From: Budorcas taxicolor
Lineage: Eukaryota > Chordata > Mammalia > Artiodactyla > Bovidae
Direction: 5' to 3'
DNA length: 64,000 nt
Assembly: GCF_023091745.1 (NCBI RefSeq)
Contig: NC_068930.1
Span: 9,942,262-10,006,261, forward strand
The translations under genes were made by a program, and so were the position numbers. Below are positions 37,069 through 47,935 of the stretch, one piece after another. Below the pieces are notes generated by a model. The model was not told where the DNA came from and ran no database searches. It saw only the letters and a list, made by a program, of their open reading frames with translations. Every line of letters starts with the position of its first letter. The stretch's first letter is position 1.

Positions 37069-37309
37069 CAAAAAAAATTGAGGTTTTTTTTCGTCCATTT
37101 AAAAATGACAAACACCCTTTGGAGGCTGATTTCAGATCAGAGTGTACTGGACTCCTTGGGAGAACTGGGAGAGTACAGAATACCTTTACAAAAAAAATTG
37201 GGGTTTTTTTTCGTCCATTTAAAAATGACAAACACCCTTTGGAGGCTGATTTCAGATCAGAGTGTACTGGACTCCTTGGGAGAACTGGGAGAGTACAGAA
37301 TACCTTTAC
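37069..37309. repeat. 120-base direct tandem duplication
   Basis: Bases 37069-37189 and 37189-37309 are the same sequence with one substitution (A at 37081 versus G at 37201). Each copy starts with an A-run and ATTG, contains TCGTCCATTTAAAAATGACA and ends in TACCTTTAC. Confidence 0.95.
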
Positions 37310-37796
37310 TGGTGGAGAATGTTCTGTTGAGGCCTGAGGAGTTCTTTACTTGGTTCAGTGAGATATTAACAATGTCGACTTAATCTCTGTCAATATTTTT
37401 AACAAAAGAATTGAAAAACTTACCTCACACAAAAATGTTTCAGCAAATTTAGCTAGGCACCACGGAACACTGAAAAATTCAATTTATGTTTCTAGATAAA
37501 AATATATAGCTAATTACATATATATAAATATATATGTACATATGTATACGGCTATGTAAGATGTTTTCTAGTTAAAGTCAGTAATGGATTATTTCACTAC
37601 TTAAGAAACGTTAGCTGTTAGAGACCATTTCAGCTACTGGATGAACCAGTCTTCCCTGTCTGTCCTGGCATGTCCTCCCTGGGCACTGTCATCACAAAAG
37701 AGACTGGGGCCGAGGGTCTGTGTCCCTGCTAGTTGACATCCTTTTACACCTCTTCCCTCTTCAGCTAGAGTTTTGGGCAAATTTCATTAGTGAGTA

Positions 37797-37993
37797 CGTG
37801 AAAGTGAAAGTCGCTCAGTCGTGTCCGACTCTTTGTGACCCCATGGCCTATACAGTCCATGGAATTCTCCAGGCCAGAATACTGGGGTGGATAGCCTTTC
37901 CCTTCTTTAGGGGACCTTTCCAACCCAGGGATTGAACCGAGGTTTCCCACATTGCAGGTGGATTCTTTACCAGCTGAGCCACAAGGGAAGCCC
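37797..37993 (-). mobile_element. Bov-tA SINE
   Basis: Antisense copy from GTGAAAGTGAAAGTCGCTCA to GAGCCACAAGGGAAGCCC. Confidence 0.9.
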
Positions 37994-39379
37994 ATTAGCG
38001 AGTATAAACAGACTAAAAATGAAACCTATTAACACCAAAAAGAAGAGAGTCTTGACTCCTGTGACTTAGGGGGTAGGACGGGATGGGCTCACCTCTCTCT
38101 GGTCTTGCTTACTGGAAAGGGTCACTTTACCCAACCATGGCCCTCTCTCCTAACGCCACTCTCTCTACACAACACCCCAGAGAAAATGAGCCGCAGGCTC
38201 TGGGACAGAGCTAGTAGAACCAGTGAGAATCGCCTCCGTACTGTCAGCTGCCATGTTCTTCCAGGAATCGTGAATATTCAGCTAATAGTATCTTCCTCCC
38301 TAGAGAACGGGAGGCCAAGGAGAAGAAAGCTCAATAACCAAAGGAGAATGGGAATTCCTCCTGAGTTTTGGATTTTGGAGGCCCCCTCTTAAAGCAGACC
38401 GACCTGAGACCTCAGGTTTTCTCAAATAATCGTTATAAAGTATGTCAATAAAATTCTAATGTTTCAGTGAATGAGTTAACATTCATGTTAACATCAGCCC
38501 GTCTCAAAATGAGCTGCATCTGAGGCCCTCATACATATATAAACAGGGAAGTTTGCAAGGGGCTTAAAATTTGACCTGATCTTTTACACTGAGTGAAGGT
38601 ATCCTGGCCAGGTAGGAGGAAATGAAGTCCTTCTGGTAAGACGCGCTCACCCTGGAGCCCCGCCCGGACGAGGGAGAACGCTCTTGCTTCTCATCCGCCA
38701 TCCCTGTGAGCCTCCTCTGCGGCCCCGGCCCCGGTGGCCAGTACCCAGGCTTCCAGTAGCCGTCAGTCAAACGGGGAGGAGAGCTGGAAGAAATTACAGC
38801 GTGTCCCCATCTCCTTCCCCTCAAAGCAACACAGAACTTTCTCAGGGTTCCTAAGTTTGCAAGGTCACAGCCATCTCCGTGTGAATTAAAGCAGGGTTAG
38901 CTCAGTTCCAGGGAATGAGCCGCACGTTGCCTAGACTGGGTCAGGGCCTCCGTGCAGACTGAGAAAATGTGAGGCTTGCTGCTCGGGAGAGCTGGGATCC
39001 TTGCCTTTATGGAATTTGGATTATATACGAAATAGAATAACAGGGAAATGTGTACTCCATTTTGGTGTTATATAATTCAGCTAAGAAATAGGGAATATTT
39101 TCTGTTATTTAAAAAGCCCTGCCATGTTTTCATCTAATAATATTCCTTTCCTCCAAAAGACAACCGCATTCTCAGATTCCAGAACCACACTTTCAATTGC
39201 TCAGATTGAACCAAACTTTCAGATGGGCTTGCTGTTTTCCACAGCTCATAAAAACAAAGCCTTTTGGTTGCCTGCATTTTAATTTTCAAAGCCCTAAAAA
39301 TTTCTGATTGACCCATAAGAATGAATACAGTCTTTAGTATGGAGTCTCCAAATCCTCACACTTTTTTTTTTGGCTCAAA

Positions 39380-40640
39380 CTATTACCATGTAAAAAGAAA
39401 TTCAGTCTTTTAAAAATATATTATGAAATATTTCAGATATAAGAAAAAGTATGAATAATATGACAAGCACTTCTGCATTTACTGTTCAGTGTAAGAAATA
39501 AAACATGACCTATACAGTTGAAGCCCATGCCCCACTCCATTTCCAAATAACTACTATCCTGAAATAGATATCATTTCATCTTTATTATTTTACTATAGTT
39601 TTGTTTTACATTCAAATATACACACACATATTACACGCATTCATCTGCAATTTGCTTTTTCCTCTCTAGAATCATGAGATTCATCTGTGTGGATAGATAC
39701 ATATGTCAAAAATGTATATGATGTCATCTATAAACAATATACATATATCACAGTTTACTTATCCACTACTAAATATTCCCAAATCATTCTACAAAATATT
39801 CCCAAATTGGTTGTACCAAATTTAGTACCCACTGTCAATATATAAAAGAATTCTTGTTGCCTCGTATTTTTACAAAGCTTGGTGTTATCATCAGACTATA
39901 ATTTTTTGCAATCTGTTAGAAGTTTTCATTTGCATTACTGGTTACTAGTGAGCTTAGCTGTGTTTATTAGGCAGTCTGTTTTCAACTTCTTTGAATAATC
40001 TGTTTATATCTTTTGATCATTTTGCTATTAATAGCTTTTGTTTCTCATTACCTTATAAGAGTTCATTATGTATCCTGAATGTTAATCCTTGTTCAGTTTT
40101 GTGCAAATATTTTCCCTCAGTCTGTACCTTGCCTAGGGTACATTTTGGAGCACAGATGTTTTGAATTTTAATGTAGTTAAATTTCATCAGTCTTTTACTT
40201 TTGATGTGTCTGGATCTTGTCTAAGAAATACCTCCCTACCTCAAGATCATAAAAAGATATCCTTCAATATTTTCATCTGTAAGTTTCAGGTTTTCATTTT
40301 ACAGTTAGTTCCCGAAACTATCTGGAGTTAATTTTTCAGTTTGATATGGGGTAGGAATCCATTTCCTTCAATTTGGAAAACCCACTGGTTTCATAGTTCC
40401 ATTTACTGACTAGTTCAGCTCTTCCTTACGGACTCTTCAGGGCCACTTCTGTCATCTATCAGGTGTTAGATTCTACCATGTTTTGTTGATTTATCTGGAT
40501 GAAAACCACTGTCTCTTAATTACTAAAGTTTTTTAAAAGGTCTTGACATTCAGCAAAGCAAGTCCCTCCATGTCATTCTTCAATATTATTTTGACCATTT
40601 GGGCACAACTCTCATCTCTGTTGAGCAGGACAGTAGGGAG
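39380..40640 (-). mobile_element. Old L1 fragment, antisense
   Basis: AT-rich sequence with the L1 complement pattern (ATTATGTATCCTGAATGTTA, TATGGGGTAGGAATCCATTT, ACATTCAGCAAAGCAAGTCC). No open frame remains. Boundaries are approximate. Confidence 0.65.
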
Positions 40641-40915
40641 AAATCAGGACAAAGCCACTCCTGCATAATATACAGCTGAATATTTAACTCCTAAACAAAT
40701 CGGCTTCTAAGAAATTGCTGTGTATAATGAATATAGAAAGCTCATATAAAGCATTTGTTTACAAAAAAGCAAAAACATTTTAAAAGCTTTTCTGAGCTGT
40801 AGCAAGGGTCATTTAAAATTAGAAACCCTTCCTCTGGTCCATAGCAATGTTCTTGCCTATATTTTCTAAAAATTACAACTTTTAAACATAGTTTTGCATA
40901 CAGATAGTCACAGTA

Positions 40916-41028
40916 GGGCCTCCCTGGTAGCTCAGCTGGTAAAGAATCCACCTGCAATGCAGGAGACCCCGGTTCGATTCCTGGGTCAGGAAGATCCCCT
41001 GGAGAAGGGATAGGCTACCCACTCCAGG
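40916..41028 (+). mobile_element. Bov-tA SINE, 3'-truncated
   Basis: The tRNA-Glu-like head GGGCCTCCCTGGTAGCTCAG to GGCTACCCACTCCAGGAT. It is cut off where a second copy starts seven bases later. Confidence 0.9.
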
Positions 41029-41034
41029 ATTATT

Positions 41035-41250
41035 GGGCTTCCCTCGTGGCTCAGACAGTAAAGAATCTGTCTGCAATGCAGGAGACCTGGGTTCTATCCC
41101 TGGGTTGGGACGATCCCTTGGAGGAGGGCATGGCAACCCACTCCAGTATTCTTGCCTGGAAAATCCCCATGGACAGAGAAGCCTGGCAGGTTACATACAA
41201 TCCATGGGGTCGCAGAGAGTCGGACATGACTGAGGGACTAAGCACAGCAC
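41035..41250 (+). mobile_element. Bov-tA SINE
   Basis: A full-length sense copy next to the truncated copy in the same orientation. It ends GACTGAGGGACTAAGCACAG. Confidence 0.92.
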
Positions 41251-41324
41251 AGAACAGTCACAGTGAGTTCTATAAAACAGTACTGAAACTGTGCACATGT
41301 TGCCTAGATCCCTCGGAGAATCCC

Positions 41325-41415
41325 ACCCCCCTAGTTTTGTTGTTGGGAGTATAGCTGCTTTACAGTGTTGTGTTAGATTCTGCTATACAACAAAGTGAAT
41401 CAGTTACACGGACTA
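41325..41415 (-). mobile_element. L1 3' UTR scrap, antisense
   Basis: GTATAGCTGCTTTACAGTGT, then CTATACAACAAAGTGAATCA, is L1 3' UTR complement. Confidence 0.6.
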
Positions 41416-41458
41416 TCTACATTGAAGGTCAGACTGTTCCTGGGAGAAACCTTGCTGT

Positions 41459-41715
41459 TTCTGCTGCTAAGTCGCTTCAGTCGTGTCCGACTCTGTGTGA
41501 CCCCAGAGATGGCAGCCCACCAGGCTCCCCTGTCCCTGGGATTCTCCAGGCAAGAATACTGGAGTGGGTTGCCATTTCCTCCTGCAATGCATGAAAGTGA
41601 AAAGTGAAAGTGAAGTTGTGTCCGACTCTCCACGACCCCATGGACTGCAGCCTACCAGGCTCCTCCGTCCATAGGATTTTCCAGGCAAGACCACTGGAGT
41701 GGGGTGCCATTGCCT
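41459..41715 (-). mobile_element. BOV-A2 dimeric SINE
   Basis: Two Bov-A monomers in antisense joined by GCATGAAAGTGAAAAGTGAA. Lies about 150 bases upstream of the TTC23 exon at 41862. Confidence 0.9.
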
Positions 41716-41861
41716 GAAACCTTGAGAATGCACTAATTCCTTCATAGCAGGGGTCTGTGAATGAGGTATTCTTTCTCTCATTCAAGGGAGACTTGATTTT
41801 CCTGAAAAATGCTCTCAGTGACATTCTCATAACCTCACGATTACTACTTGGTGTTCTGCAG

Positions 41862-41944
41862 TGTCTTCAGATCCAGACCCTCTTATATGGACCCCAGGAC
41901 AAGAGGACTCTGGCCACCCAGCAAACCATGGACATCCTGTCCAA
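41862..41944 (+). CDS. TTC23: TTC23 penultimate coding exon
   Basis: This 83-base exon encodes CLQIQTLLYGPQDKRTLATQ, then QTMDILS, plus the first two bases of a Lys codon. The acceptor is GTTCTGCAG and the donor is GTGAGT. The motif LLYGPQDKRTLATQ is characteristic of the TTC23 family (kinesin-light-chain-like TPR: Y-G-x-x-D-x-x-T). The exon follows a 15 kb intron loaded with L1 and SINE copies and is separated from the terminal exon by only 646 bases. A long open frame in another phase (41848-42705) reads across it and the following intron. That frame is not the gene, although its end coincides with the true stop codon. Confidence 0.95.
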
Positions 41945-42590
41945 GTGAGTTAACCTCCCCCGACAGTTTACTTTGCCGTCAGAATCTCAGAGGAAGCTGG
42001 TTCTGTAAGGTTCAGTGGAACTTTCCATGGAAAGGACAGTCTACTGACTGTCTTCCCATTACTCATAAACTATGCAAGCCCAACTGTAAAATATCTTCTT
42101 GCCAGATATCAGGAAGAAATAAGCTCTCGGAGAACGTCAGAAGCACAGGCTGGGGTTCATCCTCTTGCAGACCGGCTGCCTGCTGGTCATGTCACCTGCT
42201 GGAGGCCGAGGGCACACGGTCCTACGCGGCCTGCGGGCGCTCTGACTTCACCCGGGCGCCGGCCTTCTGGCCTGGACGGCGCAGAGCCTGGTCGCGGGCG
42301 GGACGGGCCGGCAGGGCGCGCCGCTCAGGCCCCGCCCTCAGGGCCGGGCCCCTGAAGTCGCTGAGGGTCCACTGTGTCCGCTTGGCGAGCATGCCCGCGG
42401 GAATCAGAAACGGGAGGAGAAACGCTGGGGTTTCCGCTCCTGCGGAGCCCCCTCTCCTTTGCCGGCCCTCCTGGCGCTCCCTCGTGAAGTCCAACTCAGC
42501 ACGTGCCAGGCTGGTCTTCGCCGCCGCCGAGGCCGGCGCCAGGCGCGAGGAAGCCGGGGCCGCCACACTGACCCCTCTGCTTCTCCGCAG
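41945..42590 (+). other. TTC23 last intron, 646 bases
   Basis: A short intron between a GTGAGT donor and a CTTCTCCGCAG acceptor. Its first third has ordinary composition and its last 400 bases lie in the CpG-dense block. It is open in one frame on + and in another on -, a by-product of the GC content. Confidence 0.8.
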
Positions 42591-42790
42591 GGCCCCCGAG
42601 GTGCCCGCGAGGCCGCGGCCGTCCCCCGGAGCCAAGGCGGCCTTCTGCGCCGGCGGGAGGCCGCACAGCGTGCCCGGGCGCCCCAGGCCCAGCGCCGCCG
42701 ACTGAGCCACCCCGCCGCCCCCCGGGGTGCGCCCACCCGCGTGCGCCCCCCAGGTGCCCCGCACATCTCTCCTTCCGGAACGGGGCCTTC
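42180..42790. promoter_or_regulatory. CpG-dense island over the TTC23 3' end
   Basis: By eye, CpG dinucleotides are very frequent here (runs such as GCGGGCGGGACGGGCCGGCAG) while the flanks are CpG-poor. The block covers the last 400 bases of the final TTC23 intron and the whole terminal coding exon. It may be an intragenic or orphan CpG island with promoter or enhancer activity, or simply a GC-biased segment. No TATA box or transcript start can be assigned. Confidence 0.6.
42591..42705 (+). CDS. TTC23: TTC23 terminal coding exon and stop
   Basis: The exon starts after TTCTCCGCAG. Its first base completes the Lys codon, and it then encodes 37 residues ending PSAAD before a TGA at 42703-42705. 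The tail keeps the family features (AP-x-V near the start, AKxAFC in the middle, AD at the end). It is very rich in Ala, Pro, Arg and Gly: 26 of 37 residues by my count. It lies inside a CpG-dense block, and this composition looks like GC-driven drift of a poorly constrained tail. Phase and stop agree with the upstream exons. The five exons together give 193 C-terminal residues. Confidence 0.88.
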
Positions 42791-43145
42791 GACAGCCGCT
42801 GCTCCGGTTTCTAGGCCGACTGTGTGCTCCGAATGCAAAGCCACCCCACACCTCCCGTGGGCCCCATGTGGACAGTGGTTGCCCCTCCTGGTGACCTGCC
42901 CTTCTATAAAGCATTTTTCTTTCTGCTACCTTAGTGGTTTCTTCTGGCCGACAAGAGTTACCATCAGCACTGCTGTGGCTGCAGGCTTCGCTCCCTCACC
43001 ATCTGATTGTGTATGTGGTGTACGGCCCCTTGTGCAGGGTCTGGAGTCAGATTTGGAGCAGGAAGATTGTGGGCAAAAAGCTCTTTCTTATAGGAAGGTA
43101 ATAGGGATTGAGAATAAATGCTAATAAAAAGAAACCTGGGAGTGT
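42706..43145 (+). other. TTC23: TTC23 3' UTR with polyadenylation signals
   Basis: After the TGA the first AATAAA on the + strand is at 43113-43118, with a second at 43123-43128. Cleavage is therefore expected near 43140-43150, for a 3' UTR of about 440 bases. The first part is GC-rich and the rest has ordinary composition. The exact cleavage site is inferred. Confidence 0.65.
43113..43128 (+). promoter_or_regulatory. TTC23 polyadenylation signals (two AATAAA hexamers)
   Basis: AATAAA occurs at 43113-43118 and 43123-43128. They are the first canonical hexamers downstream of the TTC23 stop codon. Confidence 0.65.
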
Positions 43146-45344
43146 TGCGATCAGTATGCATTTGTGAAATGAAGCTGCCCCAGAGCTCCTGGGAGCCTAG
43201 GAAGGGGCCCCGAGGAAACGTCTCCTCCCTGGTGCAGCCCACCACTCACTGAACTTGGCGGACCACCAAGGGGTGCTAAGAACCGAGGACACGATAAACG
43301 GGACACTATCCCCATCTCTCAGAGCGTGCCACCCGACAGGGGCACGGGTCACTGACACACATTACGGTGGAGCTGGTTGAATGACAGCAGAGGGAAAGAG
43401 CCTGGTACAGTGGGTGGGTGATAAATGGCCCTAAATTTGCCTAGAGGTCGGGGGAGGCAGGTGTAAGACAGAGGAGAGCCGGGAAGGAGTGAGGTAGGCA
43501 CAGAGGACTGCCGACTCCCAGCGGCTGCTTCCGGCGGCCTCCACTCCAGCCGGGGGGCGTGGCTGCAGCTCTAGAGTGCTGTTTTGAGTTGACGGCCCTT
43601 GGCCCCTACTCTCCTGACTGTGTTCTGGGTTCAGCATGCTGGGGTATGGAGGGTGGGGTTGGCTGAGTGCTCAGGTCCACGGTGGGCTTCAGTCCCCTGG
43701 CAAGAGGCCGGCGTCAGTTGAGAACAGGAGTGGCTCGTTTTGAGCACCTTTCCCCAGGTGAGATCCAGAGCTGGGACCAGGTTGAGCACGCAGACGGTGG
43801 GAGTGGGGTTTTATCCCCACTTCTCACTGTCCCTTCACAGTCCCTCTCTCATCCCTTGGACTGTGGCCCAGTAGGGCTGCAGGCAGGCGCTGAGATGGCA
43901 GCAGATTGCAACATGGTCCCCTCTCACTCCAACACCCAGGAGGAAACACAAAACCTCCATTTGTGCTGGGCAGCATATTGAGAACAGATATGGGAAATGA
44001 ACCCAAGTTCTGGGACAGCGTGGAGGGAGGTGGGATCCCTTGTCCTTGACAGCATGGCAGCTGACTGCACAGGCCACCCCTGCTGGTACTCACCCATCCC
44101 AGGCAGGCTTGTGGGATGAAGGCCACATGCAAAGGTGTGAGACGTGGTCACTGACTGTCCTATTTGGTGAAGACATGGACTTTGATGCGTATGGTGGGAA
44201 AGCATTTTAAGTACATACTCCAGTACACTGGAGTCTGCCTCAAAAATGTTTGTGCAACTCAAAAATTCCTTTGCTGAGGCCCTCAACACCAGTGTGAAAG
44301 TATTTAAAGTGAAGCCTCTGGGAAGTAATTAATACATGAAGGTCAAGCCCCCAGAATGGGATTAGTGCCATTATAAGAAGAGACAAGAGAATTGATCTTT
44401 CTACCCTGTGAGGGCACAGCAAGACAGCCGTCTGCAAACCGGAAGACAACACCCACCAGGAACTGGCCCCACCAGCACTGTGATCTGGGATCCCCACTCA
44501 CCAGAACGGTGAGAAATAAGTGTCCATTGTTTAAGTCTCCCAGCCTGTGGTATTCTGATCTATTATGGCATTCTATTATAGCAGCCTGAGCAGACTAAAA
44601 GCCCATGCTGGGTTTTTTAAAAAACAAAATGCAAATTCTGATGTTATTTATTCCTCTATTTCTCATAGGATAATATCTTGGAATCACAAGAACTAAAACA
44701 CTTTTTTAATTTAGCCCCCACTTTGAGGAATATTCTCTATCAAATGTCTCCCATCTATTAAATGTGTTAACTTCAGAACGAAAGAAGACTCTAGCTATTT
44801 ATGTTTTGGTTTGTTTTTGTAAAAGGCTACAAACAGGTAAGCATATCTACTCCTTTGTCTCAAACTAGTGCAATTTTTTTCAAGCTCCCAAGAAATGGCC
44901 ATGATTAGCCACTCCAATTTGCACTTAAGGGTAATAATGAACCACCTTGGTGTGCTCAGGATTGTTTTCATTTTGGCACTGAAAGCTCCACGTCCCGGAA
45001 GAGACCCCTCCACTCAAGGCCAAATGGGATGGCTGCTCACACTGCTGTCACTAGTATTGCAGGCTGTCATGATGGCCTTCTTACCACAAGCTGTCCAGTC
45101 TGTATTTTAACATGAACCAGTGGTTTACACACTATCTGCCATGCCTTCTCATTCTGCGCTAACAATATCGAGTTCTGATTCATGTGAGCAATTAAATAAC
45201 TGAGACTTTTCATATATATATTCTCCCCAGTGACTCTGTGCCACCGTAAAAAACATGCACAAAAACACATATATCCTTTGGTTAGAACTTAAATAAAAAC
45301 CACAAAACACCTACTGGAAAACATTCATTCTCTTTAGGAACAAC
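43146..45344. other. Intergenic region between convergent TTC23 and SYNM 3' ends
   Basis: About 2.2 kb between the two inferred poly(A) sites. The only element identified is a MaLR-type LTR (44237-44601). No coding or RNA gene was recognised. Confidence 0.6.
44237..44601 (+). mobile_element. MaLR-type LTR (ERVL-MaLR, MLT1/MST-like)
   Basis: Contains GGGATTAGTGCCATTATAAG, AGGGCACAGCAAGACAGCCG, AACGGTGAGAAATAAGTGTC and GCAGCCTGAGCAGACTAA in the order of MaLR LTRs. It is a solitary, non-coding LTR with its usual AATAAA changed to AATAAG. Confidence 0.7.
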
Positions 45345-47935
45345 ATGGGGGTTTTTTCTTAGATTTTTATTTTTACACATTCTTATGATATATCCCTTCA
45401 AAGGGAACAGGAGGTTAGCAAGATCAGCTTTTTAGATGATTCCATTCTAAATATACACTTTAAACAAACAATATCCAAACAACCAGTGGGGAGGTGAGAA
45501 ACATCCCATTAACACCGTTTTGTCTACACAATAATAAATGCGAAAGGGCTGGCTGTGTCCTCACCCTCTCACCTAAAGCTGACTACTATTGTCTCTGGTT
45601 TTAAAGGACATGGAACCACAGGGTGACCTGTCACAGGGTCAAGGGCACGCCCTGCTCTGAGCTGTTCCAGAGACTTAGTAACCAACCACAGCTCATGACT
45701 CCATGTTGGCAAACACTCTTGACAGGATACTTCTTGAAGATGTGCACTCCAACATGGAGATACAAATTAAGACCTAAGACACTTACTTTCCAATGGAGGT
45801 GGGTCAGGACATTAAAAATCTATTCACCTCAGCACTCATTCCCAGGGTCACAAGCTAGGAGAGTGACATTGAGCTCAGCCCACACTTAAGACACACATAA
45901 CAGACACCCCCCATCATCAGTCTGTCTTGCCATCAGACAATAGGCTGTCACCTTGACCAGTTCTCAACAATAAATAACCTATACAAATACCATTACCAAT
46001 TACAATCAACATAAAACCAACTCTTTATATTAGAAATCAGGAGTCTTTGTTGGAAAAGCCGTCACCTCCCCTGAGTTTCTGACAATCACCAGTTCATCTG
46101 GCAGACAACAAAAGTTTACACTTGCAATTCAAATCAACTTTCCTTCTATGCCCTGCTTCACGGTGTTTTAAAAATAGATCATCCTGAAAGCTGTACTGTG
46201 ATGCTCCTCCACTTCCTGATTAGGAAAACACACTCTCTAAACTACCTGCTGTAGCCATTCCTGGCAGCTGAGATGTGTTCTGTGGAGGCTGAGGGCCATC
46301 CTCTGAAAGCCAGAGGGAAGATCCTCAACTTTCATAACTGCCCCAGTAACCATGTTCCACCTGAGGATGACAAAGCTGGGATCATCATTCCTCAATGCGC
46401 TACAGGCAGTTAGGTCTGTGCTACTGTGTTAGGGGGAGGTACGGTTTAGACAACATTAAGTGAAAGAAACTAGTTTGGGTTAAAATAATACTGTGCTGCT
46501 AGAGATACTATTTTTATGTGACGCTACAGCTTAAAAGAAGCAAGCTTTAAGAACAATACCTTTGTGCAAAACACACCAGACAGAGCACACCCATTCTAGT
46601 ATCTTCAATTCAGTGGTGTGTATCTGCAGGGCTATACTCTGTGGCCTGGGAGAGTAGGGCCTTTGCTTGCTCCAGGGGCCCTCCTGGGTGCTTCTGGGCT
46701 GGATGGCAACAGAAGCACCCAGTTCCTTCCCCAAAACATCTTATTCTGTTTAATGTATCATTTGTTTCCCTGGAAAAAAACACCCATCGGTCATGACTTC
46801 TGTCTAAAGTGCAAAAACCTCCCTGAGGTTGGTTGCCGTCTTCCATCTTGAACCCTTTGTGCTCAGAAAGGCCTCCACCCCCATCATCAGTGGACTGGGA
46901 GGGGCTTCTTTGGGAGGCACAACCCACCTGGGCTTCCAACGGTCCTGTGCGTGACCACCCTGCAAGTATGCATTTCAGCTTCCTTTCTATTGTCTTCAGG
47001 GTCTACCTCCCACTAGTAAAATTAAAAGTTTAGATCCTATAGGCTAAGGTGCAGAAAAGCTCAAGTACACTCTGGTAGGAGCTGGCTACTCCAGAACTTG
47101 TTAAAACCAAAAAGAGTATTTAGACCGTGCACTACTTAATGACCTAGTACCACGAAAAGCTGGTATTATAAGCCATTCCCAGTAATCCTTCCCCAACTCC
47201 CTGCCCCCACCTGGACCCAGTGCAGGGTTCCAGGAGTTTGTGCAAATGTAGCAAGTGTGCTGATCTGATACACTGCAGGAGGCTGGAGCTGTCTTCTCCA
47301 TAGATAAAATGCTATATTTTTTAAAGTTGTGCACAAAGAAGGCAATTCATTCAAGTCTTAAAATGAATTTAACTCTAAGATGAGTAACTTTTTCCTACGA
47401 TGAAATCATTTCGTTTTTTTCAATCTGCTTGTTTCCTATGGTTTCTTTTTGAAAAGACTTTGTAAATGGACAAATGAATTCATTTTTCCCTTAAAATGGT
47501 TAGTTTACTATTTCATGTTAGCACATGTGAATAAAATTTACTCTTAAATATATTACTTTAATCCCATTGCCATTTAGGTGTCTTACCTAGACAATTAGAC
47601 TTTCAAACATATGCCAGGCACTTCTGTGACCAGGTGCAAAAATGGGAGAAATCATCTCTAGGAGTGGAAAGAAAACTCCAGAAAAAGGAACTTTTAAGAC
47701 TAAAAAGATAAAAGTATTTCTTGTCAAAGTCCCAACTCAATAAAATTCCAGTGCCTTTTAAGGCATGAATTAGTTTGAAATCTTTACAGATTATAAAGTA
47801 AAAAGACACTGCTTGGAGTACTCGAAGTAAAAAAAGGGGGAGGTTTTAATAAAGAGTTCACTTCCCTCCCTTAAAGGCCTTTGTGTGTTGGTATTTTACC
47901 AAACAAGATGGCATTTTAAATCAAATATCTGTTTA
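45345..47935 (-). other. SYNM: SYNM 3' UTR
   Basis: The stretch after the SYNM stop contains no other coding exon that I can support. On the - strand the only canonical AATAAA within 2.6 kb of the stop is at 45366-45371 (TTTATT on +). Cleavage near 45345 would give a 3' UTR of about 2.6 kb, in line with the long 3' UTR of mammalian SYNM. The region is largely free of the young SINEs that crowd the introns, as expected for transcribed UTR. ATTAAA variants (for example 47845-47850) could give shorter forms. Confidence 0.65.
45366..45371 (-). promoter_or_regulatory. Probable SYNM polyadenylation signal AATAAA
   Basis: TTTATT on the + strand reads AATAAA for SYNM. Lower coordinates (downstream for SYNM) contain a TGTTGTT-type stretch, as expected for a downstream GU-rich element. 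It is the first canonical hexamer after the stop. Confidence 0.6.

Larger units (their letters stand above)
26864..41861 (+). other. TTC23 intron, 15 kb
   Basis: The largest intron here. It contains a 2 kb antisense L1 (about 27170-29240) with a 30-base triplication, MIR pieces (29685-29860, 31670-31790, 32130-32290), SINE copies (30728-30943, 31188-31312, 37797-37993, 40916-41028, 41035-41250, 41459-41715), an L2-like piece (35150-35370), a 120-base tandem duplication (37069-37309) and an old L1 (about 39380-40640). Bases 32430-35080, 35400-37060 and 38000-39370 contain no gene that I can support and mostly unrecognised sequence. Confidence 0.7.

Noticed and set aside
40916..40990. tRNA-Glu-like sequence with A and B boxes
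   Set aside because: It is the head of a Bov-tA SINE. It is followed by the SINE body and does not fold as a complete tRNA. The same applies to the other SINE heads.
41848..42705. 285-residue open frame on +
   Set aside because: It reads out of frame through the TTC23 exon at 41862 and through the last intron. Only its final 37 residues coincide with real coding sequence. Splice sites and phase support the spliced model.
42222..42914. 230-residue open frame on - and an overlapping 221-residue frame on +
   Set aside because: Both lie in the CpG-dense block, where stops are rare. No homology, signal or domain was recognised, and they overlap the TTC23 exon antisense.
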